This document shows positions 1 through 8,178 of a stretch of 64,000 nt of DNA, one piece after another; the first letter of the stretch is position 1; each line of letters begins with the position of its first letter. Source of the DNA: Compostimonas suwonensis (GTDB lineage: Bacteria > Actinomycetota > Actinomycetes > Actinomycetales > Microbacteriaceae); assembly GCF_002797855.1 (NCBI RefSeq), contig NZ_PGFB01000001.1, positions 744,001 to 808,000 on the forward strand, in the 5' to 3' direction. Made by a program: the position numbers and the translations under genes. The notes under the pieces were generated by a model, which worked only from the letters and a program-made list of their open reading frames with translations, did no database searches and was not told where the DNA came from.

Positions 1-1
1 G

Positions 2-574
2 TCGGCCGGCGGTCGGGTGGCGCTGGCGTTGGCGGCGCGTCATCCGCAGCTCGTGCGCTCGCTCGCGGTCGTCGCGACGCCCGCGCCCGACGCGGATGTC
101 CCCTGGCACGGCGACGAGATCAACGCCATGCTCGCCGAGTTCGCCGAGCTGGGCCCGGAGGACGCGGTCGAGGCGATCGCCGCCTCGTTCTCGGCGCAGT
201 TCGACGGCGATGAGATCCCCACGGAGGCCCTGTTCGGCATGATCGGCGCCACGGCGGTCGACGGCCCGGTGCTCGAAGACGCGGGCAGCTACGAGCGCCT
301 CGCGATCATGCTGCGCTCCTCGGTGGCGCAGGGCCTCATCGGCATCGCGAGCGACATCGCCGGCTACGCGCTCGCCGACTGGGGTTTCGCGCTCGCCTCG
401 GTGCGGGCCAAGGCGCTGCTGCTCTACGGCGGGGCGGATGCGGCGATCGGCGAGCCGCACGCCCGCTGGTACGAGAAGCGTGTGGCCGGGTCATCCGTCG
501 AGATCGTGCCGGATGCCGGTCATCTCGTGCTCGTGCCGAGCTGGGGCCGGGTGCTCGCCCACGTGACCGCCTGA
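2..574 (+). CDS. Alpha/beta hydrolase, 5'-truncated by window edge
   Basis: The visible 190 codons are the C-terminal part of an alpha/beta-hydrolase fold enzyme. The window opens inside the nucleophile elbow: the first codons read S-A-G-G-R-V-A-L, the end of a G-x-S-x-G-G motif, so the first Ser is probably the catalytic nucleophile. A later G-G-A-D segment (about residue 140) would supply the acid, and D-A-G-H near residue 168 the catalytic His. A helical cap-like segment lies between. The substrate cannot be told from sequence. The GTG at 17 is in frame but would cut off the nucleophile, so the real start lies upstream of the window. A short GC hairpin (601-616) follows the stop. Confidence 0.85.
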   Translation, partial: SAGGRVALALAARHPQLVRSLAVVATPAPDADVPWHGDEINAMLAEFAELGPEDAVEAIAASFSAQFDGDEIPTEALFGMIGATAVDGPVLEDAGSYERLAIMLRSSVAQGLIGIASDIAGYALADWGFALASVRAKALLLYGGADAAIGEPHARWYEKRVAGSSVEIVPDAGHLVLVPSWGRVLAHVTA

Positions 575-657
575 GCCTGCTCGGCGCCGCGCTGCCGCCC
601 GAGCCCGCCCGGGCTCGCCCGCACTCTGCCGAGTTCTGAGCCGCCCCGCGGGTGTAT

Positions 658-663
658 TAGGAT
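658..663 (+). promoter_or_regulatory. Probable -10 element of the tRNA-Ser gene
   Basis: TAGGAT lies 7 nt before the first tRNA base, the expected distance for transcription starting at or just before the mature 5' end. The -35 region is not convincing. The same hexamer is found just before other genes in this window (3809 minus, 15273 minus), suggesting a common -10 form in this genome. Confidence 0.45.
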
Positions 664-670
664 AGTCGGC

Positions 671-760
671 GGTACCGTGTCCGAGCGGCCGAAGGTGCAA
701 CTCTCGAAAAGTTGTGTGGGTGAAAGCCCACCGTGGGTTCAAATCCCACCGGTACCGCCA
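671..760 (+). tRNA. serU: tRNA-Ser (anticodon CGA)
   Basis: A 90-nt class II tRNA. The acceptor stem pairs GGTACCG (671-677) with CGGTACC (750-756), followed by discriminator G and an encoded CCA (758-760). The anticodon stem CAACT/AGTTG holds the loop CTCGAAA, giving anticodon CGA, which reads UCG serine codons. A long variable arm (GTGGG-TGAAAG-CCCAC) and a T arm (GTGGG-TTCAAAT-CCCAC) are both intact. The long variable arm and G discriminator are serine identity features. No isoacceptor gene is next to it. Confidence 0.97.
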
Positions 761-770
761 GCAGTTCTCG

Positions 771-797
771 AAACGCCCTCCTTCGGGAGGGCGTTTT
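771..797 (+). terminator. Rho-independent terminator of tRNA-Ser
   Basis: An 11-bp stem (AAACGCCCTCC / GGAGGGCGTTT) with a TTCG tetraloop ends in a T run. It lies 10 nt past the tRNA 3' end, so it most likely ends the tRNA transcript. Confidence 0.85.
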
Positions 798-811
798 GTG
801 GTGATCGCGTC

Positions 812-882
812 GTCGCGGCGCACTGTATTCGTCGCGGCGCATCATCGAACGTGCGCCGCGACGAAAAAGCTGCGCCGCGAGG
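812..882. repeat. Intergenic palindromic repeat, family A, copy 1
   Basis: Two GTCGCGGCGCA units face two inverted GCGCCGCGA units. The same layout recurs at 6268-6339 and 22949-23039 with nearly the same spacing and connecting words (CGTGCGCCGCGACGA). All three copies lie between genes. This copy separates the tRNA terminator from the P-type ATPase gene. It looks like a REP/BIME-type element; its function is unknown. Confidence 0.75.
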
Positions 883-943
883 ATGTGCCGGTCACGCCGC
901 TGCCGATAGGCTCCTGACACGACGAGGTGGTGGGGGCAGGAGC

Positions 944-3454
944 ATGCGCACGACGATCGCTGCACAGGGTTCATCGGCACAGGAGTCGGCGGGGCTGAGC
1001 GCGGCAGAGGTCGCCAAGCGGGTCGCCGCCGGGCAGACCAACGAGTTCGTGGACGCCTCGAGCCGGAGTGCCTGGAGCATCATCCGCGCCAACGTGTTCA
1101 CGCTCTTCAACGGGATCATCGCGGCCTGCTTCCTCGTGCTGCTGTTGCTGGGCCGCTGGCAGGACGCCCTGTTCGGCGTCAGCGCGGTGGCCAACACGAT
1201 CATCGGCTCGGTGCAGGAGTTCCGCGCGAAGGCGGCGCTCGACAAGCTCGCGCTGCTGCACGCGCCGTCGGCCCGCGTCATCCGGGGCGGTGAGACGCAG
1301 GAGATCGCCGTCTCGGCGGTCGTGCTCGGCGACACGCTCTCGCTGCGGGCGGGCGACCAGGTGCCCGCCGATGCGGAGGTCGTGGCATCCGCTCGCCTGC
1401 AGCTCGACGAGTCGATGCTGACCGGGGAGTCGGATGCCGTGGACAAGACGGCGGGCGACGGCGTGCTCTCCGGGTCGATCGTCGTGAGCGGCGAGGGCAC
1501 GACGATCGTGTCCCACGTGGGCGCCGACTCGTTCGCCAACCGGCTCTCGAGCGAGGCGAAGAAGTTCTCGCTCGTCGCGAGCGAGCTGCGGGCCTCCATC
1601 AACACCGTGCTGCGCTGGGTGACCTGGATCATCGGCCCCGTAGCCCTGCTCGTGCTGAACGCGCAGATGGTCGTCTTCGGCGGCTGGCCGGAGGCGATCG
1701 AGAGCGGGCAGTGGCGTCAGGCCGCAGTGAACACGATCGCCTCGGTCGTCGCGATGATCCCGCTGGGGCTCGTGCTCATGACGAGCATCGCCTTCGCCGT
1801 CGGCGCCGTGAAGCTCGCGCGCCAGCAGGTGCTCGTGCAGGAGCTTCCCGCGGTCGAGGGGCTCGCGCGCATCGACGTGATCTGCCTCGACAAGACCGGC
1901 ACCCTCACCGAGGGCGACATCGTGTTCGACGCGACCCACCCCGTGGCTGCCGAGCCGCCGCGCGGCTGGCAGAACGTGCTCGCCTGGTACGGCTCCGAGC
2001 CGGACGCGAACGCCACGGCGCGCTGCCTCACGGCCGAGTTCCCCGCGAGTCCGGCGGACGGCCCGGATGCCCGGATCCCCTTCTCCTCGGCGCGCAAGTG
2101 GAGCGCCGTCTCGTTCGGCGGCGACGAGGCCGGCACCTGGGTGCTGGGCGGGCCCGAGATGGTGTTCCCCGCGCAGGCGGGCGCGGAGGCGCCGGACCCG
2201 GCGGATGCGGGAGAGCAGGCGGGCGCGGGCGGCGGCGACCCGCACGCACGGCTTCGTGCCCAGGCCGTCGAGCTCGCGGCATCCGGTCGTCGCACGCTCG
2301 TGCTCGCGCACGTGCCGGAGCGCCTGAACGCCGAGCACGTGGACGAGGAGCGGCTGCCCGGCGCGCCGTCGCCCGTCGCGCTACTGACGTTCCGCGAGAG
2401 CATCCGCCCCGATGCGCGGGAGACGCTCGCCTACTTCGCCGAGCAGGGCGTGACGGTCCGGGTGATCTCGGGCGACAACCCGCAGACCGTCGCGGCGATC
2501 GCCCGTGAGGTGGGCCTCGACGCCTCCGACGGGTTCGACGCCCGGCAGCTGCCCGCCGACCCGGCCGCGCTCGCCGAGGTCATCGAGGCCAACGTCGTGT
2601 TCGGACGGGTCACGCCGACCCAGAAGAAGGCCATCGTGGAGGCGCTCAAGGCGACCGGCCACACCGTCGCGATGACCGGCGACGGCGTCAACGACGCCCT
2701 CGCGATCAAGGAGGCCGACATCGGGATCGCGATGGAGTCGGGCTCGGCCGCGACGAAGGCGGTCGCGCGGATCGTGCTGCTCGACGGCAGGTTCTCGCAC
2801 CTGCCGAGGGTCGTGGCCGAGGGGCGCCAGGTGATCGCGAACATCGAACGGGTGTCGATGCTGTTCCTCACGAAGACGGCCTACGCGACGGCGCTCGCGA
2901 TCGTCTTCGGGGTCTTCCTGCTCGAGTTCCCGTTCCTGCCCCGCCAGCTGTCGGTCATCGACGGGCTGACGATCGGCATCCCCGCGTTCTTCCTGGCGCT
3001 CATGCCCAACACCCGCCGTTACATCCCCGGCTTCCTGAAGCGCTCGCTGAGCTTCGCGATCCCCGCCGGCATCGTGATCGCCGCGGCCCTCGCGCTCTAC
3101 GCCTGGGCATCGACGAGCTCGGGCATCGGCGAGGACGAGCTGCGCACGGGCTCGACGCTCATCCTCACGATCGTGGGCCTCTGGGTGCTGACGGTGCTGT
3201 CGCGCCCGATCGACGGCTGGAAGATCCTCATCATCGGCGGCATGATGGTCGGCCTGATCCTGGTCTACGCGGTGCCGATCGCCAGCACCTTCCTGGTCTT
3301 CGTCGACCCCTCGCTCACCACGGCTCTGCTCGTGCTCGTGACGTCGGTGCTCACGATCGCCGCGATCGAGGTCATCCGGTTCGTGCACCGCCGCTACGTG
3401 CGAAGAAACGTGCAACGCGCCCAGTCCACAGCACGCACACGATCCCAGCCGTGA
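944..3454 (+). CDS. Cation-transporting P-type ATPase, CtpE-like
   Basis: An 836-aa membrane ATPase moving a cation across the cytoplasmic membrane. It has the TGES actuator loop (about residue 160), the phosphorylated Asp in DKTGTLTEGD (about 316), and the hinge MTGDGVND with the following ADIGIAME (about 580-600). Membrane helices flank these, with a C-terminal bundle of about six. There is no N-terminal CxxC heavy-metal domain. The N-terminal IxRANVFTxFN block and overall layout resemble mycobacterial CtpE, a proposed calcium pump, but I would not fix the ion. ATG at 944 is chosen because GGGGGCAGGAG lies just before it. The longer frame back to 677 runs through the tRNA and cannot be coding. 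Confidence 0.9.
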   Translation: MRTTIAAQGSSAQESAGLSAAEVAKRVAAGQTNEFVDASSRSAWSIIRANVFTLFNGIIAACFLVLLLLGRWQDALFGVSAVANTIIGSVQEFRAKAALDKLALLHAPSARVIRGGETQEIAVSAVVLGDTLSLRAGDQVPADAEVVASARLQLDESMLTGESDAVDKTAGDGVLSGSIVVSGEGTTIVSHVGADSFANRLSSEAKKFSLVASELRASINTVLRWVTWIIGPVALLVLNAQMVVFGGWPEAIESGQWRQAAVNTIASVVAMIPLGLVLMTSIAFAVGAVKLARQQVLVQELPAVEGLARIDVICLDKTGTLTEGDIVFDATHPVAAEPPRGWQNVLAWYGSEPDANATARCLTAEFPASPADGPDARIPFSSARKWSAVSFGGDEAGTWVLGGPEMVFPAQAGAEAPDPADAGEQAGAGGGDPHARLRAQAVELAASGRRTLVLAHVPERLNAEHVDEERLPGAPSPVALLTFRESIRPDARETLAYFAEQGVTVRVISGDNPQTVAAIAREVGLDASDGFDARQLPADPAALAEVIEANVVFGRVTPTQKKAIVEALKATGHTVAMTGDGVNDALAIKEADIGIAMESGSAATKAVARIVLLDGRFSHLPRVVAEGRQVIANIERVSMLFLTKTAYATALAIVFGVFLLEFPFLPRQLSVIDGLTIGIPAFFLALMPNTRRYIPGFLKRSLSFAIPAGIVIAAALALYAWASTSSGIGEDELRTGSTLILTIVGLWVLTVLSRPIDGWKILIIGGMMVGLILVYAVPIASTFLVFVDPSLTTALLVLVTSVLTIAAIEVIRFVHRRYVRRNVQRAQSTARTRSQP

Positions 3455-3809
3455 TCGCCAGGTCGACGACCCGGAACCAGGCGTCGTCGGCATCCGCGAA
3501 CAGCACCACGAGGCCGAGCACGAACGAGATCGAGAAGAGCACCGTGAGCAGGATGCGGGCGTCCCGCCGCCCTCGCGTGAGCCCCGAGGCGAGCGACACG
3601 ACGAACAGCCCGAGCAGCACGGTCGCCGCTCCGACGATCGTGACGATCTCGCGATCCCCCGTGTCGTCGATGTCGGGCACGTACCGCACGAAGATCAGCA
3701 GGATGCCGAGCACGATCTCCGCGATCCCGGCGATGTAGCTCAGCACCGTCGCGACGAGGAGCTCGGCGGGCGGCCTCGTTCGCGTCACGTCCTCTGCGCT
3801 GCGGGTCAT
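3372..3809 (-). CDS. Small four-helix membrane protein, unknown function
   Basis: 145 aa with four predicted transmembrane helices separated by short charged loops and a basic C-terminus (FFARSGGARTG). No recognised catalytic motif. It is convergent with the P-type ATPase and overlaps its last 83 bp in antisense. The ATG at 3809 has no Shine-Dalgarno but is preceded by TAGGAT six nt upstream, which suggests a leaderless mRNA. Function is not inferred. Confidence 0.7.
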   Translation of the reverse strand: MTRSAEDVTRTRPPAELLVATVLSYIAGIAEIVLGILLIFVRYVPDIDDTGDREIVTIVGAATVLLGLFVVSLASGLTRGRRDARILLTVLFSISFVLGLVVLFADADDAWFRVVDLAITAGIVCVLWTGRVARFFARSGGARTG

Positions 3810-3908
3810 GAGCGCATCCTATTCCCGGGTGCCGGCGGCTCGCACGCCTCAGGCCGCGGCGAGGCGCAGCGCGACGGCGGTCAGGAGGAGGGCGAGCCGC
3901 TCCGCAGC

Positions 3909-4856
3909 CTAGCCTTCCGTGCTCTCCGCCTTCTCGGTCTCGGCCGCTGTGCTCCCGGCCGCCGAGCTCCGCGGCTCGTCGCCCTCGTACTGCGCGATCA
4001 GGGCGTCGGCCGCTCCCTCGCCGATCACGAGGGTGGGAACGGTCGAGTTGAGCAGCACCTCGCGGCTCACCGAGCCCGAATAGAGACGGCTCCAGCTGTG
4101 GATGCCGCGGCATCCGATCACGATCATCGCCGGTCTCGGCTTGGCGTGCAGCAGGGCGCTCGCCGCCGGCTCGTTGACGCTCAGCGTCGTGGCCTGCAGC
4201 GTCGGGAAGGCGATCTCAAGCCGTGCGCGGGCCCGACTCACGACCTCGGCGTGCTCCGCGGCGATCTGGGCGAGGTGCGGGTCGTCGTACTCGATCGGGC
4301 GGCGCCAGACCGTGGGGGCGAACCACGCGTGCACGAGCTGCAGCGGCCAGTCGTGCTGCCGGGCCTCCCGCGCGGCGAAATACGCCGCGGCGAGCGAGGC
4401 GTCGGAACGGTCGAGCCCGGCGACGATGCCCGTGCCGCCGGCATCCCAGCCTTCGGGGATCACGGCGGTCGTTCCCAGGGCCGTTGTCGCCAGCCGCGTG
4501 CCCAGCGACCAGCCCCCGATGATGTGCTGCGACTCGACCACGGGCGTGCCGACGACCAGAAGAGCGGATGTCTCGGAGAGCCGGTGGAGCTCGCGCAACG
4601 GGTCGCCCGAGAGCACCTCCGTGCGCACCCGCACCCCCGGCGCATCGTCGGAGATCCGGGCCACCTCGTCGTCGAGCTCCCGGTGCGCGCGGGAACGATG
4701 GTCGTCGTCGAAGCCCGCGCCCTGGTGCTCGGACACCTCGAGGAAGCGGATGACGCGCACCTCGTCCCCGCGGTCGCGAGCTCGTTCCGCGGCCCAGTCG
4801 AGTGCGCTTCGTGATGACGGCGAGCCGTCCCAGACCGCGACGATCGTGTCGGACAT
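3909..4856 (-). CDS. Tandem universal stress protein (two UspA domains)
   Basis: 315 aa with two UspA folds in tandem. The first begins IVAVWDGSPSSRSALDWA and ends near VIPEGWDAG. The second begins GIVAGLDRSDASLAAAYFA and contains the ATP-binding type motif G-x2-G-x9-G-S (GCRGIHSW...SGSVS) before VPTLVIGEG. Such proteins bind ATP and help cells survive stress and dormancy. The ATG at 4856 is preferred over the longer frame to 4934 because GAGGAGGCACGG lies just before it and the Usp fold starts there. The C-terminus is Ala/Ser/Glu-rich. Confidence 0.9.
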   Translation of the reverse strand: MSDTIVAVWDGSPSSRSALDWAAERARDRGDEVRVIRFLEVSEHQGAGFDDDHRSRAHRELDDEVARISDDAPGVRVRTEVLSGDPLRELHRLSETSALLVVGTPVVESQHIIGGWSLGTRLATTALGTTAVIPEGWDAGGTGIVAGLDRSDASLAAAYFAAREARQHDWPLQLVHAWFAPTVWRRPIEYDDPHLAQIAAEHAEVVSRARARLEIAFPTLQATTLSVNEPAASALLHAKPRPAMIVIGCRGIHSWSRLYSGSVSREVLLNSTVPTLVIGEGAADALIAQYEGDEPRSSAAGSTAAETEKAESTEG

Positions 4857-5041
4857 CCGTGCCTCCTCGAGACGAAGCCCGGTGACGCCGCCGTCTTTCG
4901 AGTTGTCCTCGACGATGAGGCGCTCCGGGGTCATGCCGTTCCTGACTCTCAGGGTCTACCAAGCGGGTGGCATGCGCAAGGGCCGGGCGAGCGCGGACGG
5001 CCCGGCAGGCGTATCCTCGCCGATGTGGGAAGGCGCAGTGG

Positions 5042-5626
5042 ATGAGCGAGCTCGACGAGATCTACACGGCCATCGTCGACGATCCGCAGAACGCCTGGGC
5101 GAAGGAGGCCGGCTACCGCCCGCTGTACGCGGCGGCGGAGTCGGCGAGGGTCGCCGTCATCGGCCAGGCGCCCGGGCGCAAGGCGCAGGAGAGCGGGATT
5201 CCGTGGAACGACGCGAGCGGGGTCACCCTGCGGTCGTGGCTGGGCGTGACCGACGAGCAGTTCTACGATCCGGGCCTGTTCGCGATCCTGCCGATGGACT
5301 TCTTCTACCCAGGCAAGGGCGCCGGCGGGGATCTGCCGCCGCGCAAGGATTTCGCGCCCACCTGGCATCCGCGCATCCTGGGGCGGCTGCCGGGGCTGCG
5401 GCTCACGATCCTCATCGGGGGCTACGCGCAGAAGTTCTACCTGGCCGGGCGGGCCGGCTCGAATCTGACGGAGACGGTTCGCGCGTATCGCGACTACCTG
5501 CCGCAGACGATCCCGCTTGTGCACCCGTCGCCGCTGAACTTCCGCTGGCAGGCGAAGAACCCGTGGTTCGCGAGCGATGTGGTGCCCGAGCTGAAACGGC
5601 TGGTGGGCGAGGCGCTGGCCTCGTGA
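5042..5626 (+). CDS. Uracil-DNA glycosylase family protein
   Basis: 194 aa of the uracil-DNA glycosylase superfamily. Motif 1 is VIGQAPGRKAQESGIPWND (residues about 37-55) and motif 2 is HPSPLNFRWQAKNPWF near the C-terminus, resembling the HPSPLS loop of family 1. A DFFYPG segment lies between. It should remove uracil or a related damaged base from DNA. The ATG at 5042 follows GGAAGG and matches the start of the conserved fold. It is convergent with the mismatch glycosylase gene, with a gap of 4 bp. Confidence 0.85.
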   Translation: MSELDEIYTAIVDDPQNAWAKEAGYRPLYAAAESARVAVIGQAPGRKAQESGIPWNDASGVTLRSWLGVTDEQFYDPGLFAILPMDFFYPGKGAGGDLPPRKDFAPTWHPRILGRLPGLRLTILIGGYAQKFYLAGRAGSNLTETVRAYRDYLPQTIPLVHPSPLNFRWQAKNPWFASDVVPELKRLVGEALAS

Positions 5627-5630
5627 GATG

Positions 5631-6233
5631 TCAGTCGCGCGCGAGCGGTTCGGGCGACGGCGGCTCGAGCACGTCGATGCCGGCCGCGACGGCGGCCTCG
5701 CGATACGACGCGGCGAGGCTCTCGACCGTCTCGTGGGCGTTCAGGCCGCTCGGGTTCGGGACCACCCAGAGCTGCGCGCCGCCGATGCTCTCGGGCTGGC
5801 GGCCCACGAGGGCCTTCGGGCGCGCGAAGGCGATGCGGTAGGCGGTGATGCCGAGCATCGCGACGGCCCTCGGGCGGATGCGGGCGACGCGCTCGGTGAG
5901 CGACAGCGCGCCCGCCGTGAGCTCGCTCGTGCTGAGCTCGTCGGCCCGGGCGGTCGCCCCGGCCACGAGGCTCGTGATGCCGATGCCCCGCTGCTCGAGC
6001 CGCGCGCGGTCGTCGGGCGAGAAGCCGGCGGACGCGTCGATCAGGCGGTCGACGATGCCGGCCCGGTACAGCGCCGGGTAGAACCGGTTGCCCCGCCGGC
6101 CGAAATGCGCCTGCACGGCGATCGTCTGCAGACCAGGGTTGATGCCGACGAAGAGCAGTCGCACCTCGGGCCCGAGCAGGTCGGGCAGGGTGCCGCCGCG
6201 GAACGCGTTCAACTCGGCGCGCGTGAATCCCAC
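5631..6233 (-). CDS. mug: G/U mismatch-specific DNA glycosylase
   Basis: 200 aa of the Mug/TDG branch of the uracil-DNA glycosylase superfamily. The catalytic motif GINPG (about residues 31-35) is followed by a typical HFGRRGNRFYPAL segment. The second motif NPSGLN sits near residue 160. It removes uracil or ethenocytosine opposite guanine. The start is GTG at 6233; the frame opens directly in conserved sequence. It is tail-to-tail with another uracil-DNA glycosylase family gene. Confidence 0.92.
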   Translation of the reverse strand: MGFTRAELNAFRGGTLPDLLGPEVRLLFVGINPGLQTIAVQAHFGRRGNRFYPALYRAGIVDRLIDASAGFSPDDRARLEQRGIGITSLVAGATARADELSTSELTAGALSLTERVARIRPRAVAMLGITAYRIAFARPKALVGRQPESIGGAQLWVVPNPSGLNAHETVESLAASYREAAVAAGIDVLEPPSPEPLARD

Positions 6234-6267
6234 CCCTGAACTGTAGCCGCAGCCGAGACCCGCGGAT

Positions 6268-6339
6268 GTCGCGGCGCACGTTGTTCGTCGCGGCGCACCG
6301 AAGACCGTGCGCCGCGACGAAGAGGGTGCGCCGCGAGGT
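6268..6339. repeat. Intergenic palindromic repeat, family A, copy 2
   Basis: Same arrangement as copy 1: two GTCGCGGCGCA units, then two GTGCGCCGCGA units. It lies between the mug start and the end of the ABC permease gene, directly at the 3' end of the importer operon, where it could form a stable mRNA end. Confidence 0.75.
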
Positions 6340-6345
6340 TCAGGG

Positions 6346-7194
6346 CTAGCGGAAGACGCCGCCGAGCGCGATACCCTTCGTGACCTGGCGGTTGAAGATC
6401 AGGTAGGCGATGAGCACCGGCACCGTCGCGATGGTCAGGCCCGCGAAGATGGCGCCCGTGTTCGACTGGAACTCGCCCTGGAAGGCGAAGAGCCCGATCG
6501 GCACGGTGCGCGACTGCGCCTGCACGAGCATCACGATCGCGACCTGCGTCTCACCCCAGATGTTGAAGCCGTTGAGCATCGCGACCGCCACGAGGGGCCC
6601 GCGAGAGAGCGGGCTGACCACCGTGAAGAAGGTGCGCAGGGGCCCGAGGCCGTCGAGGGCCGCGGCCTCCCTGAGCTCGGGCGGGAAGCCCAGGTAGAAC
6701 GACTGCAGGATGAGCACCGTGTTGGGCAGCACGAGGGCGACGTAGATGATCGCGAGTGCGGGAGGGTTGCTGAGCAGCCCGAGCAGGTTGACGGCCTGAT
6801 AGTAGGGGATGAGCAGCAGCACGACGGGCGTGATCGTCGTGACGAGCAGGATCACCACGCCGATCCTGCGCACCCGGGCGCTGGCCAGCGACAGGAAGTA
6901 CGCGGTGAAGCTTCCGAGCACGAGGCTGAGGGTGATCGCGATCGCCGCGACGACGACGGTGTTGATCAGGTAGAAGCCGAAGCCGCCACCGCCGGGCGGG
7001 CCGTTCCAGGCGTCGACGAAGTTCTGCGGCTTCCAGTCCACCCCGACGAGGCCGATCGGATCGGTGTAGATGGCGGTCGTCGACTTGAAGGCGAGCAGCA
7101 CGATGAAGATGAAGGGGAGGACCGAGATCAGGGTCCAGAGGATCGCCCAGCCGTGGCCGACGATCGAGAGAGGTGATCGCGTCGTTCTGGACAA
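6346..7194 (-). CDS. Carbohydrate ABC transporter permease, MalG type
   Basis: 282 aa inner-membrane permease of the CUT1 class with about six helices. The EAA loop that contacts the ATPase reads EAAALDGLGPLRTFFTVVSPL (about residues 180-200). It is the last gene of a three-gene importer operon. The start is TTG at 7194, preceded by CAGGAGACTAAA; the upstream permease stop codon lies within this leader, 1 nt away, so translation is probably coupled. No ATPase gene is nearby, as is common in actinomycetes that share one MsiK-type ATPase among importers. Confidence 0.92.
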   Translation of the reverse strand: MSRTTRSPLSIVGHGWAILWTLISVLPFIFIVLLAFKSTTAIYTDPIGLVGVDWKPQNFVDAWNGPPGGGGFGFYLINTVVVAAIAITLSLVLGSFTAYFLSLASARVRRIGVVILLVTTITPVVLLLIPYYQAVNLLGLLSNPPALAIIYVALVLPNTVLILQSFYLGFPPELREAAALDGLGPLRTFFTVVSPLSRGPLVAVAMLNGFNIWGETQVAIVMLVQAQSRTVPIGLFAFQGEFQSNTGAIFAGLTIATVPVLIAYLIFNRQVTKGIALGGVFR

Positions 7195-7195
7195 T

Positions 7196-8131
7196 TTAGT
7201 CTCCTGTTGATTTCTGGCCGCGCAGCGTGAAGAGGCCGATGGCGAGCAGCACGACGCCGCCGAGGATGCTCATCGCGGCTGCGGGTCCGAAGTTTCCGAA
7301 AACGAAGGCCTGCTTGTACACCAGCACGGGCAGCACCTCGGTCGAGTTGCCGGGCCCTCCCTGCGTGATGCCCCAGACGAAGGTGAAGCCGTTGAACGCC
7401 CAGATCACGTTGAGCAGGGCCACGATGCCCAGGACCGGCCGGATGAGGGGGAGTGTGATGCGGAAGAACCGCCCGATGGTGGATACCCCGTCGAGCGCCG
7501 CCGCCTCGTTGACCGAGACCGGGATCTCCTCCATCGCGCCGAGCAGCAGCAGGAAGGCGAAGCCGACGCCGTGCCAGATGATCACGAAGGCGATCACGTA
7601 GATCGCGGCATCCGGCGAACTGAGCCAGGCGTGCGCGTCGCCGAGGCCGATGGCCCCGAGCATCTGGTTGACGAGCCCGGTTCTCGGCTGCACCGAGAGC
7701 GCCCAGAAGACCGACACGGCCGAGGCCGGCGCGATCGCGGGAAGGAACCAGAGCACGCGGTAGAACGAGCTGCCCCGGATGCGCGACGACACGAAGGCGG
7801 CGAGGACCAGGGCCACGGCGATGGTGCCGGCGGCGCCGATCGCCGCCAGCACCACCGAATGCCACAGCGCCGCGTAGAACGGCTCGTTGGTCAGGGCCGT
7901 GACGAAGTTGTCGAAGCCGACCCAGTCCATCTCGCCGACGCCCGACCACGACGACATGGCGATGCGGATGAGCGCGACGAGAGGTACCAGGAAGAAGACG
8001 AGGAGCACGATTCCCGCAGGAACCAACGCCCACCCGACCACTCGGGAGGTGTTGCGGTTCAGGCTCCCACGACCGCCGGGTCTGCGGGCGGTGCGCGTTG
8101 TGGGTGCTGGCCGGGTGGGCGCTGTTGTCAT
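7196..8131 (-). CDS. Carbohydrate ABC transporter permease, MalF type
   Basis: 311 aa CUT1 permease. A basic, Pro/Thr-rich cytoplasmic N-terminus (about 30 aa) precedes six helices. The EAA loop reads NEAAALDGVSTIGRFFRITLP. It pairs with the downstream MalG-type permease to form the sugar channel. It lies 47 bp after the binding-protein gene and 1 bp before the next permease. The ATG at 8131 opens the only long frame here. Confidence 0.92.
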   Translation of the reverse strand: MTTAPTRPAPTTRTARRPGGRGSLNRNTSRVVGWALVPAGIVLLVFFLVPLVALIRIAMSSWSGVGEMDWVGFDNFVTALTNEPFYAALWHSVVLAAIGAAGTIAVALVLAAFVSSRIRGSSFYRVLWFLPAIAPASAVSVFWALSVQPRTGLVNQMLGAIGLGDAHAWLSSPDAAIYVIAFVIIWHGVGFAFLLLLGAMEEIPVSVNEAAALDGVSTIGRFFRITLPLIRPVLGIVALLNVIWAFNGFTFVWGITQGGPGNSTEVLPVLVYKQAFVFGNFGPAAAMSILGGVVLLAIGLFTLRGQKSTGD

Positions 8132-8178
8132 GACGTCGTCCTCAATCGATCATCCGCTTCGTCACGGATTGGTGGTCA

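Noticed and set aside
677-943. N-terminal extension of the P-type ATPase reading frame
   Set aside because: It runs through the tRNA, its terminator and a repeat; a good ribosome site precedes ATG 944.
971-2338. 455-codon open frame on the minus strand
   Set aside because: Opposite the P-type ATPase; typical GC-rich shadow with His/Arg/Glu bias.
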